From positions 3,978,465 through 4,042,464 of the forward strand of contig CM057149.1 of NCBI GenBank assembly GCA_029964075.1: a DNA stretch of 64,000 nucleotides, written 5' to 3'. The DNA comes from Patiria pectinifera (taxonomy: Eukaryota; Echinodermata; Asteroidea; Valvatida; Asterinidae). Each line of letters opens with the position of its first letter. Position 1 is the first letter of the stretch. Positions 63,801-64,000 of the stretch are shown here, one piece after another. The translations under genes were made by a program, and so were the position numbers. The notes under the pieces are model-generated. The model did no database searches. It was not told the origin of the DNA and saw nothing but the letters and a program-made list of their open reading frames with translations.

Positions 63801-64000
63801 CTGTAGGTGAGTGTCATGAGAGTGGAAGTTTATCCACCTCCGAGACAAGTCAAAGCACCTTCGGGTGATGTCACATGCAAGGTATGTTAGGTATTGCAAA
63901 AATATAGTATGCCAAAAAGTGTGAAAAAACGGCCATAAACTTTTTGGAATAAAAATATTTCATGTTCAATGAGCATTTAATAGTTGTGGGTAATGGTAAG
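18671..64000 (+). CDS. Roc-COR (ROCO family) GTPase gene, partial at both ends
   Basis: Fourteen exons with consistent splice phases: 18671-18815, 20538-20626, 48808-48869, 49883-49931, 50179-50369, 50855-50926, 54317-54488, 54761-54871, 55307-55453, 56976-57176, 62207-62362, 62755-62932, 63326-63495 and 63807-63881. Together they give the Ras-of-complex GTPase (P-loop GQERVGKTS, switch DFAGQ, G4-like GTHRN) and the COR dimerisation domain (DPNWLIDSF, YYVPSML). ROCO proteins such as LRRK2 and MFHAS1 are multidomain cytosolic switches; in many invertebrates they are expanded and carry LRR or death domains. The N-terminal part is not identified and the C-terminus lies beyond the window. One short exon between 50927 and 54316 is probably missing, because the phases either side do not join. 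Two introns exceed 4.9 kb; the largest, 28.2 kb, contains an antisense gene. Confidence 0.88.
18816..20537. other. Roc-COR intron 1 (1.7 kb), nothing further seen
   Basis: A/T-rich intron with no credible ORF. A run of C at 20395-20407 followed by A, and unrelated low-complexity tracts, are the only notable content. Confidence 0.6.
20538..20626 (+). CDS. Roc-COR exon: switch I region
   Basis: The acceptor TTTACAG and donor AAAGAG/GTAGAC bound 89 nt. It joins the previous exon in phase to read SFNLDELSTEGIATD and continues to SSAQSWHCKR. The STEGI/STDGI stretch is the switch-I-like segment that follows the P-loop in this branch of Roc domains. It ends in phase 1. Confidence 0.82.
20690..21175. 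repeat. CGAGTAC / GTACTCG short-repeat tract
   Basis: Variants of CGAGTACGAGTACTT recur throughout, mostly self-complementary (GTACTCGAGTAC). There is no gene. Related but less regular GGGTACCCGAGTACCCGG sequence is at 25890-25920. Confidence 0.6.
21297..21612. mobile_element. Imperfect palindromic MITE-like repeat
   Basis: The left arm (ATATTTAGCCAAG... AATGAGGTGTC ... AAGGGTTG ... CAAGGAAATTCC) is the inverse of the right arm (GGATTTCCTTG ... CAACCCTTCGCC ... GACACCTCATTTCCCC ... CCTAAATAT). It is about 315 bp with no ORF. Target duplication not determined. Confidence 0.5.
21828..22687 (-). mobile_element. Solo LTR, inverted orientation
   Basis: The 860-bp block starts TGTGGCGG and ends GCGCCACA, flanked by GTAT on both sides. 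Read on the minus strand it starts TGTGGCGCAA, has a TATA-like CCTATATAAGAGG about 60 bases in, and passes through a GC-rich leader-like part to an AATAAATCAATC stretch. Terminal TG..CA with a 4-bp duplication fits an LTR left by recombination of a retrotransposon. No coding part is attached. Confidence 0.6.
22688..24235. other. Non-coding stretch
   Basis: No gene seen. It contains a hairpin-forming TCCATTCCGAGAGGCGAAGCC repeat fragment near 23280, GC-rich tandem GCGC strings near 23360, and an A/C-rich simple-repeat tract (ACAAACAAACAAAC and relatives) at 23800-24020. Confidence 0.45.
24236..24740. repeat. 88-bp tandem repeat, ~5.5 copies
   Basis: The unit contains two perfect small palindromes, GCTTGTACAAGC and ATGGAGGAATTCCTCCAT, and then AAACTCTTTAATAAATGAAA. 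Copies start near 24238, 24326, 24414, 24502, 24589 and 24677 and are almost identical apart from a few substitutions. One isolated fragment recurs at 25010-25035. Confidence 0.85.
25374..25469. mobile_element. Small palindromic MITE (96 bp)
   Basis: The left GGCCGTTTTCCAAACCCCAG and right CTGGGGTTTGGAAAACGGCC are perfect inverted repeats of 20 or more bases around a short centre. There is no ORF. Confidence 0.65.
25470..26630. other. Non-coding stretch
   Basis: A/T-rich, with GGGTACCCG-type strings at 25600-25620 and 25850-25920 that look like a diverged copy of the GTACTCG repeat family. No gene or RNA seen. Confidence 0.45.
26635..26995. repeat. ~31-bp minisatellite (CCGACACGACCCGACTGAAA)
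   Basis: About 11 diverged copies of a unit ending ATGATGGAAAAA. Apparent Ser/Phe/Gly-rich ORFs on the minus strand are produced by the repeat and are not treated as genes. Confidence 0.8.
27737..27960 (-). CDS. SET-YR gene, last exon: SANT/Myb-like module
   Basis: The acceptor (minus) TTTTCTTTCAG opens the exon, which joins in phase to the exon at 29101-28955 and ends in a stop at 27737. It encodes RRPWSKSETSAVWTGL, RVPGKSECEACM and NQRSWRDVKYKVKTIL. The spaced Trp residues and helices resemble a SANT/Myb or trihelix DNA-binding fold, a sensible partner for a recombinase domain. The GKSEC..C pair could bind a metal. Confidence 0.72.
27737..41527 (-). CDS. SET domain - tyrosine recombinase fusion gene, antisense in the Roc-COR intron
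   Basis: Nine exons on the minus strand: 41527-41388, 40993-40822, 35375-35159, 34638 to about 33355, about 33290 to 31609, 30897-30335, 29717-29673, 29101-28955 and 27960-27737. Splice phases agree at every junction except the fourth/fifth. The product is predicted to carry a basic N-terminal part, a SET methyltransferase domain, an array of 18-residue repeats, two zinc-finger-like motifs, a tyrosine recombinase domain and a SANT/Myb-like C-terminus. The recombinase half resembles a family of uncharacterised proteins, abundant in fish and corals, that I associate with Crypton-type recombinases; that link is from memory and not tested here. The start exon was not found. It could be a host gene or the coding part of a mobile element. 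Confidence 0.75.
28278..28424 (-). pseudogene. Duplicated linker exon of the SET-YR gene without acceptor
   Basis: The stretch is the same 147-nt length as the exon at 28955-29101 and about 95% identical. However, the base triplet before it on the minus strand is TTG rather than CAG, so it lacks a normal acceptor. The flanks are also similar (TGAGTTAAACCAACCATTGG on both). It is a recent local duplication that probably lost splicing. Confidence 0.65.
28955..29101 (-). CDS. SET-YR gene: linker exon
   Basis: The acceptor AATCCAG and donor AATG/GTTGGT bound 147 nt, exactly 49 codons, phase 1 at both ends. It encodes a basic, Ser/Pro-rich linker (VGTSEAAAGSTTHTRKKRR, then SPEPGPRPTGKS). The RKKRR cluster may be a nuclear localisation signal. 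Confidence 0.65.
29673..29717 (-). CDS. SET-YR gene: 45-nt acidic exon
   Basis: The acceptor GTGCTTACAG and donor CAAG/GTACAT bound the exon; both phases agree with the neighbours. It encodes DIPVPDMDSDTEEAQ, continuing the DEIDLD tail of the recombinase exon. Confidence 0.6.
30335..30897 (-). CDS. SET-YR gene: tyrosine recombinase catalytic exon
   Basis: The acceptor TTGCATGTAG and donor GATG/GTGAGT bound 563 nt. It has the tyrosine recombinase order: a beta-hairpin lysine region (TRGKRGRKVPILIP), then TTKMRKYTATVSQ aligned with HxxRH, then HLGHSINVHRDYYRL with the LGH histidine and the terminal catalytic tyrosine. The box I arginine lies across the junction with the upstream exon (FNKRRTGETEQLA). 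The first His of HxxR is Thr here; I recall the same change in related proteins, so it need not mean loss of function. Tyrosine recombinases cut and rejoin DNA through a 3'-phosphotyrosine. No stop or frameshift interrupts it. Confidence 0.78.
30993..31235. mobile_element. Palindromic MITE in an intron of the SET-YR gene
   Basis: The ends are TACACTAGTTAGAGGTTTG and, inverted, TTACACTAGAGGTTTGT. The arms remain complementary through CTGAGAAGAACCAG / CTTCTCAGAACC to a short centre near 31125. Length is about 240 bp, with no ORF. Confidence 0.6.
31609..33290 (-). CDS. SET-YR gene: zinc-finger and recombinase core-binding exon
   Basis: This long exon ends at donor CTTGC/GTAAGT. About 190 residues are Ser/Asp/Cys-rich and look disordered. 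A C2H2-like motif follows at residues 200-218 (ACFFCSKLVTKISKHLLHAH), a second CxxC...HxxxxC motif at about 283-303 (GPCPDCLGFY, RKHMKYYC), and then a helical core-binding-like region. It finishes with LARLTTFNKRRTGETEQLA, box I of tyrosine recombinases with the catalytic Arg in RRTGE. The 5' boundary is unclear: 33290 is the first ATG of the frame, a stop lies seven codons upstream, and no good acceptor is placed correctly. Confidence 0.72.
33355..34638 (-). CDS. SET-YR gene: exon of 18-residue tandem repeats
   Basis: The acceptor TGTGTTTCAG opens the exon in phase 0, as required by the preceding SET exon. It encodes about 17 near-identical copies of HMECPAETQASGDSAADG and about four decayed copies, then an acidic tail (SYVEDSDTSSE). 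The repeats are acidic, with one Cys each, and probably form an extended linker between the SET and recombinase halves. The frame stops at 33355 without an obvious donor. Confidence 0.7.
   Translation of the reverse strand, partial: PDTHAAGDSAADGHLECPAETQASGDSAADGHMECPAETQASGDSAADGHMECPVETQASGDSAADGHMECPAETQASGDSAADGHMECPAETQASGDIAADGHMECPAETQASGDSAADGHMECPAETQASGDIAADGHMESPAETQASGDIAADGHMECPAETQASGDSAADGHMECPAETQASGDSAADGHMECPAETQASGDSAADGHLECPAETQASGDIAADGHMECPAETQTSGDSTADGHLECPAETRASGDSAADGHMECPAETQASGDSAADGHLECPAETQASGDSAADGHMECPAETQASGDSAADGHMKSLIDTRATGDTAVYGHVDCPADTQASRDSAANGDVLLIDTWVNRNFTADGHMEYCADAQATKDSVASDKRKCPADVSPNKSYVEDSDTSSEISFIIPLPCNSENH
33664..34625. repeat. 54-bp coding minisatellite, ~17 near-identical units
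   Basis: The plus-strand unit reads CCATGTGGCCATCGGCTGCA, then GAGTCACCAGAAGCCTGAGT and TTCAGCAGGGCATT. Units differ by single bases at a few fixed places (GTGG/GTGA, GAG/ATG). All indels keep 54 bp, as expected for repeats held in frame. Confidence 0.92.
35159..35375 (-). CDS. SET-YR gene: SET domain, C-terminal half
   Basis: The acceptor TTATTCAAG and donor CTGCAG/GTAAAC bound 217 nt; the phases fit both neighbours. It encodes CVDAT (across the junction), GRLVNHGTKRQQN, ALRNISPGQEILYDYG and DLPW. NH...N and YDYG are the cofactor and substrate pocket motifs of SET methyltransferases. As in KMT5A (SET8), no Cys-rich post-SET block is seen. Confidence 0.82.
35705..36160. repeat. Dispersed repeat, also found inverted at 55.86-56.10 kb
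   Basis: The stretch GGGGTGATCGTCTTCAGATG ... AATTTCTCC ... CAGAAATTGAAAGATGATGA has an inverted diverged counterpart near 55910-56050 (TCATTATCTTTCAATTTCTG ... AAAATTCCATCCAAAGATGA ... TCACCCC). It interrupts the 95-bp satellite. Confidence 0.5.
37381..39225. mobile_element. 1.8 kb palindrome, foldback-like element
   Basis: The two arms of about 900 bp are near-perfect inverted copies around a short ATTATTATT centre (38330-38350). For example, TAGTACGGAGGCCAATAAAC at 37846 is matched by its inverse near 38795. The outer parts of both arms carry tandem repeats of about 55 bp (GAATGCATTTCCTAAAACCG, CAATTTTACAGACCTAACAT). This structure is typical of foldback elements. No transposase is seen, and no target duplication was identified. 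Confidence 0.75.
39226..39850. other. Non-coding stretch beside the palindrome
   Basis: No gene supported. It starts right after the palindrome arm and ends where the satellite resumes. It contains a GCGCTGCGC string and an A/T-rich end. Confidence 0.4.
40822..40993 (-). CDS. SET-YR gene: SET domain, N-terminal half
   Basis: The acceptor TTTTTGCCATGTCAACAG and donor ATGTG/GTAAGT bound 172 nt, and the phases match both sides. Joined to the previous exon it reads KGRGVFATEQLHKGEF, then YNGDLISEEEGRQREKE and FRFFF. GRG plus YxG is the cofactor-binding start of a SET domain; the KGRGVxAT form is typical of KMT5A (SET8), the H4K20 monomethyltransferase. The substrate of this protein is unknown. 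Confidence 0.8.
41388..41527 (-). CDS. SET-YR gene: basic N-terminal exon
   Basis: The acceptor GAAATTACAG and donor CTAAAG/GTAAGA bound 140 nt, ending in phase 1 and joining the SET exon as ...VSK-GRGV. It encodes a basic stretch (SPRKTRKSARSG) and a helix (GRDLQKFVVQETVSK) before the SET domain. It begins in phase 2, so at least one upstream exon holds the start; I could not find it. Confidence 0.6.
41528..42516. other. Non-coding stretch with G/C homopolymers
   Basis: The stretch GGGGGGGAGGGGAGGGGGG and its near-inverse C run at 41575-41625 may mark the edge of a decayed DNA transposon. No exon could be placed. Confidence 0.4.
42517..43510. mobile_element. 994-bp palindromic element with 8-bp target duplication
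   Basis: It is flanked by GTCTAATA at 42509-42516 and 43511-43518. The arms (CTAGTCCGAGTAACTTGGCC to a centre near 43010, and the inverse ending GGCCAAGTTACTCGGACTC) are about 480 bp each and highly similar. It has no credible gene. The 8-bp duplication fits hAT-like or related cut-and-paste mobilisation. Confidence 0.8.
43555..43866 (-). CDS. Hypothetical small membrane protein or 5' exon
   Basis: The 103-codon ORF starts with an ATG, has a Ser/Thr/Asp-rich part, a KLECTKCKQLKSEL CxxC segment and a C-terminal hydrophobic helix (TLLIGLLLGTFVALVQL). A good donor (ATAAG/GTAAGT) follows about 20 bases after its stop codon. It could be a small gene with a 3' UTR intron, or an upstream exon of the SET-YR gene read in a wrong frame. 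Not recognised. Confidence 0.3.
   Translation of the reverse strand: MPTLRDLCGMSLSSDDFSISLPSNRDSTLVHHNDSDHEEPSAASGSASTTTSTRPKLECTKCKQLKSELQHANNLNYCCVTLLIGLLLGTFVALVQLYGCLSF
43867..44857. other. Non-coding stretch
   Basis: No gene seen. It is a possible promoter side for the small ORF, with several TAGGCCTA strings near 43945 and a short GGGGTAC/GTACCCC hairpin region at 44390-44465. Confidence 0.4.
44858..45247. mobile_element. TIR element inserted in the second CR1-like LINE
   Basis: The left end GGCCAAAAAAAAAGTCCCCGG and the inverted right end GGCCAAAAAAAAGTCTCCGG bound a 390-bp block that cuts the LINE frame after KIEMDQKGAL. TAAG lies just outside both ends. It has no gene of its own. 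Confidence 0.6.
45248..48000 (-). pseudogene. Second CR1-like LINE, degenerate
   Basis: Read from right to left the pieces are an endonuclease start (NERSLSIDKSDELL, DIACVSETWF near 47780-47870), FACERKDRAAFYIRNTIP, CVYHPPDAV and GVILAGDFNQ (47386-47739), a linker (46862-47113), RT parts (DGIKGKIDSNQFGCIPGTST at 46000-46090) and the C-terminal RT/thumb (LGVILSSDLSWNAHLDYVLS, LEYACQVWHSSLPK at 45290-45560). Stops and frameshifts are frequent. It belongs to the same broad clade as the LINE at 1.7-7.5 kb, but the sequences differ clearly. It lies antisense in the Roc-COR intron. Confidence 0.8.
46525..46876. mobile_element. 352-bp element built of GGCGTCGGACTTATGA repeats
   Basis: It is flanked by a perfect 8-bp CTTCCACC duplication (46517-46524 and 46877-46884). 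The ends are GGGGCCGTATCATAAGTCCG and, inverted, GGGGGTCCGCTCATAAGTCC. The interior is almost entirely a 16-bp motif, CGGACTTATGAGGCGT, in inverse orientations on the two sides. It sits inside the second LINE. Confidence 0.8.
48808..48869 (+). CDS. Roc-COR exon after the 28 kb intron
   Basis: The acceptor CTATTTATAG and donor CAGAAA/GTAAGT bound the exon. It joins the exon ending at 20626 in phase to read R-GDSTSLSQHELMIGLERES. It is short and weakly conserved, a loop within the Roc domain. Confidence 0.65.
49883..49931 (+). CDS. Roc-COR exon: Gln/Ser-rich loop
   Basis: The acceptor GATGACTAG and donor CATCAC/GTTAGT bound 49 nt in phase with both neighbours. It encodes EQSQPRLAYQPQASSS. This low-complexity insert between G1 and G3 is supported mainly by phase agreement. 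Confidence 0.5.
50179..50369 (+). CDS. Roc-COR exon: G3 motif
   Basis: The acceptor TATACGATAG and donor CACCAG/GTAAGC bound 191 nt. It contains SLIQDEVIKKAVSM and then NIWDFAGQDLYYTTHQ. DFAGQ corresponds to the DxxGQ switch II (G3) of Roc GTPases, which senses the gamma-phosphate; xYYTTHQ is typical for ROCO proteins. Confidence 0.88.
50855..50926 (+). CDS. Roc-COR exon: beta strand after G3
   Basis: The acceptor TCTTTTTGTAG and donor TTGCGT/GTAAGC bound 72 nt in phase 0. It encodes TFLSSRAVYLVVFNLSQAL, the conserved hydrophobic strand that follows switch II. Confidence 0.85.
50927..52399. other. Roc-COR intron part; one small exon probably hidden here or further right
   Basis: Phase 0 at 50926 does not fit the frame of the exon at 54317, and related proteins have about 30 residues between these parts. 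I could not place the missing exon. A GGGCAGTG short repeat lies at 51785-51820. Confidence 0.4.
52400..54068. mobile_element. TIR element carrying a deubiquitinase fragment
   Basis: The left end (TGTGAATACAAGTACCAAAT, CGGCACAAAT, TTACTCTTTTGA, AAAATGG.CGCC) is inverted at the right end (GGCGGCCATCTTGAAAATGG ... TCAAAAGAGTAACC ... ATTTGTGCCG ... TTTGGTACTTGTATCCACA). The arms are about 130 bp at 80-85% identity. No flanking duplication was identified, so the exact ends are uncertain. A USP-like pseudogene lies inside. Confidence 0.6.
52690..53100 (+). pseudogene. Ubiquitin-specific protease fragment inside the TIR element
   Basis: One frame reads KISRLPDCLLIQLKRFRL and, further on, LAAIINHNGT, matching the second half of a USP catalytic domain (LPxxLxIxLKRF, then the HxG stretch before the catalytic His). 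A stop follows at 52981; after it NGVHNYNLSKKKW and LFVFNQP can still be read. There is no Cys box, so it cannot be an active enzyme. Pro-rich sequence follows to about 53550. No introns were seen, which would fit a captured processed copy. Confidence 0.65.
54317..54488 (+). CDS. Roc-COR exon: G4-like motif
   Basis: The acceptor GACAAATAG and donor GCATTG/GTAAGT bound the exon. It encodes KTPFQYLEFWMQSIFSY and PPIFIVGTHRNSVGE. The THRN tetrad sits where other GTPases have NKxD and most Roc domains THxD; the final Asp that reads guanine is Asn here. The exact 5' end is uncertain because the phase does not fit 50926. Confidence 0.8.
54761..54871 (+). CDS. Roc-COR exon: end of Roc domain
   Basis: The acceptor GTTTAAGTTTAG and donor AAAAAG/GTATTA bound 111 nt in phase 0. 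It encodes IKEIFDRIRDGIKDKPYYAH and FYAIENSVKDNKK. The F.A(I/V)EN block holds the G5-like position of Roc domains. Confidence 0.82.
55307..55453 (+). CDS. Roc-COR exon: start of COR domain
   Basis: The acceptor TTATATCCAG and donor AAGCAG/GTACTA bound 147 nt in phase 0. It encodes IHELRKHIEDVAVEEPYMG and IPLNWLTFDDE. The E..Y.GE.IP..W..F motif opens the COR domain, which mediates dimerisation and couples to GTP hydrolysis. Confidence 0.85.
55454..56975. other. Roc-COR intron, repeat fragments only
   Basis: It holds a hairpin ATCTGCCAACATCGCATGTTGGCAGAT at 55728-55756, the inverted relative of the 35.7 kb repeat (55.86-56.10 kb), and a region with two inverse CGGCAGAAGAG/CTCTTCTGCCG-like strings near 56660. 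Minus-strand ORFs there have no recognisable domain. Confidence 0.45.
56976..57176 (+). CDS. Roc-COR exon: COR core
   Basis: The acceptor TTTGGATACTAG and donor GAACAG/GTAAGT bound 201 nt in phase 0. It encodes ETELLTMLKFYHDLGHIIYF and VVILDPNWLIDSFKKILT. FYHDLG and LDPxWL are highly characteristic of the COR domain. Confidence 0.9.
57310..59000 (-). pseudogene. Third degenerate LINE with RT remnants
   Basis: On the minus strand, near 58995-58810, MASLQAKTKVNEVTG can be read. After a MITE it continues as EKPFADNVALATHTEEGLQ (58330-58260), a form of the RT catalytic FADD box with the second Asp changed to Asn. Farther on, LKCILGI and LGIPSIFYLLMQGHL (57990-57800) and CKGDMKAFDTDLYTLE (57690-57640) match the C-terminal part of LINE proteins. 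Many stops; clearly dead. Distinct from the two CR1-like copies. Confidence 0.6.
58342..58805. mobile_element. 464-bp palindromic MITE inside the third LINE
   Basis: The ends TACACTCTCAAAACGCTGGT are perfect inverse copies. The whole element is a palindrome built from TTGGTTAAAA and CCCAACGTTGGG motifs around a GGTTAAA.TCGGGTAATTTAACC centre. It splits the LINE frame between VNEVTG and the FADN box. Confidence 0.85.
59001..60414. other. Roc-COR intron, no further gene
   Basis: It may contain further decayed LINE sequence to about 59600 (a FYWSETAP-type remnant on the minus strand near 59470), but nothing strong enough to annotate. Confidence 0.4.
60415..61022. repeat. GAGTCCGAGTC short-repeat tracts
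   Basis: Two tracts, at 60415-60545 and 60872-61022, are built from CGAGTCCGAGTC with interspersed GTCACGAAGGTCGAG. They are separated by 330 bases of ordinary sequence, and the same motif family occurs at 14450-14500. Confidence 0.75.
61109..61494. mobile_element. Short hAT-like non-autonomous element
   Basis: The ends are CAGGCGCGGTTCTA and, inverted, CAGGCGCGGTTCTA. CATCAGA flanks both sides (7 bp perfect; the eighth base differs). The interior has G and C runs with an AGCCCCCCC motif inverted across it. No gene. Confidence 0.75.
62207..62362 (+). CDS. Roc-COR exon: COR helices
   Basis: The donor is GATGAG/GTGTGT. The acceptor is either CCAATTGAG (62207) or ACTGTAAAG (62216); both keep the frame. 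It encodes CWDRLNDKGILEDLLIDHMW and ALLDLMDKFDLLC, the G(I/V)L...LL..LW...........LM..F.L COR pattern. Confidence 0.87.
62755..62932 (+). CDS. Roc-COR exon: YYVPSML
   Basis: The acceptor TTCCACTTTAG and donor CCTG/GTAAGT bound 178 nt, ending in phase 1. A Ser/Thr/Glu-rich loop is followed by TKASYYVPSMLRQQ and FYVDFKEFLP. The (Y)(Y/F)VPSML block is a signature of the COR C-terminal part. Confidence 0.88.
63209..63285 (-). repeat. tRNA-like sequence (SINE head or tRNA pseudogene)
   Basis: On the minus strand the A-box-like AACCCAGATGGTAGAGCACC and B-box-like AAGTTCAAACCCCG are spaced as in a tRNA, with a loop reading ATGGCAA between weakly paired stems. The acceptor stem pairs poorly. It is probably a SINE remnant rather than a working tRNA. 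Confidence 0.35.
63326..63495 (+). CDS. Roc-COR exon: end of COR
   Basis: The acceptor TTCTTTTTCAG and donor ATCAAA/GTAAGT bound the exon. It joins as LP-DGLYHRLVVRALRWSQ and continues LLLCDQANFYVDDHHKFAL. LP.G...RL..R......... is typical of the region where COR passes to the C-terminal domains. Confidence 0.87.
63807..63881 (+). CDS. Roc-COR exon, last one in the window
   Basis: The acceptor GTGCTGTAG and donor TGCAAG/GTATGT bound 75 nt in phase with the previous exon. It encodes VSVMRVEVYPPPRQVKAPSG. The gene continues past 64000; nothing is seen in the last 119 bases other than intron. Confidence 0.78.

Overview
The window looks like repeat-rich nuclear DNA from a marine invertebrate animal. 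Coding sequence is split into short exons with GT..AG introns that keep codon phase. There are many different transposable elements, long palindromic MITEs and minisatellites, and no operons or bacterial signals. The mix (a Roc-COR GTPase, CR1-type LINEs with a 2A-like motif, a SET/tyrosine-recombinase gene, frequent TACATGTA and TAGGCCTA strings) would fit an invertebrate deuterostome such as an echinoderm, hemichordate or amphioxus, but the species cannot be fixed from this sequence alone.

Layout. 1-7.5 kb: the C-terminal end of a Ty3/gypsy integrase, then a broken CR1-like LINE (endonuclease, reverse transcriptase) cut cleanly in two by a 2 kb hAT-like element with an 8-bp target duplication. 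7.5-18 kb: four to five diverged copies of a roughly 2 kb unit, two of which keep an 18-21 nt microexon. 18.67-64 kb: one large plus-strand Roc-COR (ROCO family) GTPase gene, with 14 phase-consistent exons visible; it runs off the right end. Its second visible intron (20.6-48.8 kb) falls between the P-loop and DFAGQ parts of the Roc domain.

Nested antisense in that intron is a second multi-exon gene (41.5 to 27.7 kb, minus strand). Spliced in phase over most of its length, it encodes a KMT5A-like SET methyltransferase domain, an array of near-identical 18-residue repeats, two zinc-finger-like motifs, a tyrosine recombinase catalytic domain and a C-terminal SANT/Myb-like module. This SET plus tyrosine-recombinase gene is the most striking content of the window. 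Its introns hold a 95-bp satellite, a 1.8 kb palindrome and several MITEs. One reading-frame break at about 33.3 kb is unresolved.

The rest of the Roc-COR introns hold a second degenerate CR1-like LINE (45-48 kb, minus) split by two MITEs, a transposon-like element with terminal inverted repeats that encloses a ubiquitin-specific-protease fragment (52.4-54.1 kb), a third degenerate LINE split by a palindromic MITE (57.3-59 kb, minus), minisatellites and a short hAT-like element. Every call rests on reading the sequence; no database search was possible.
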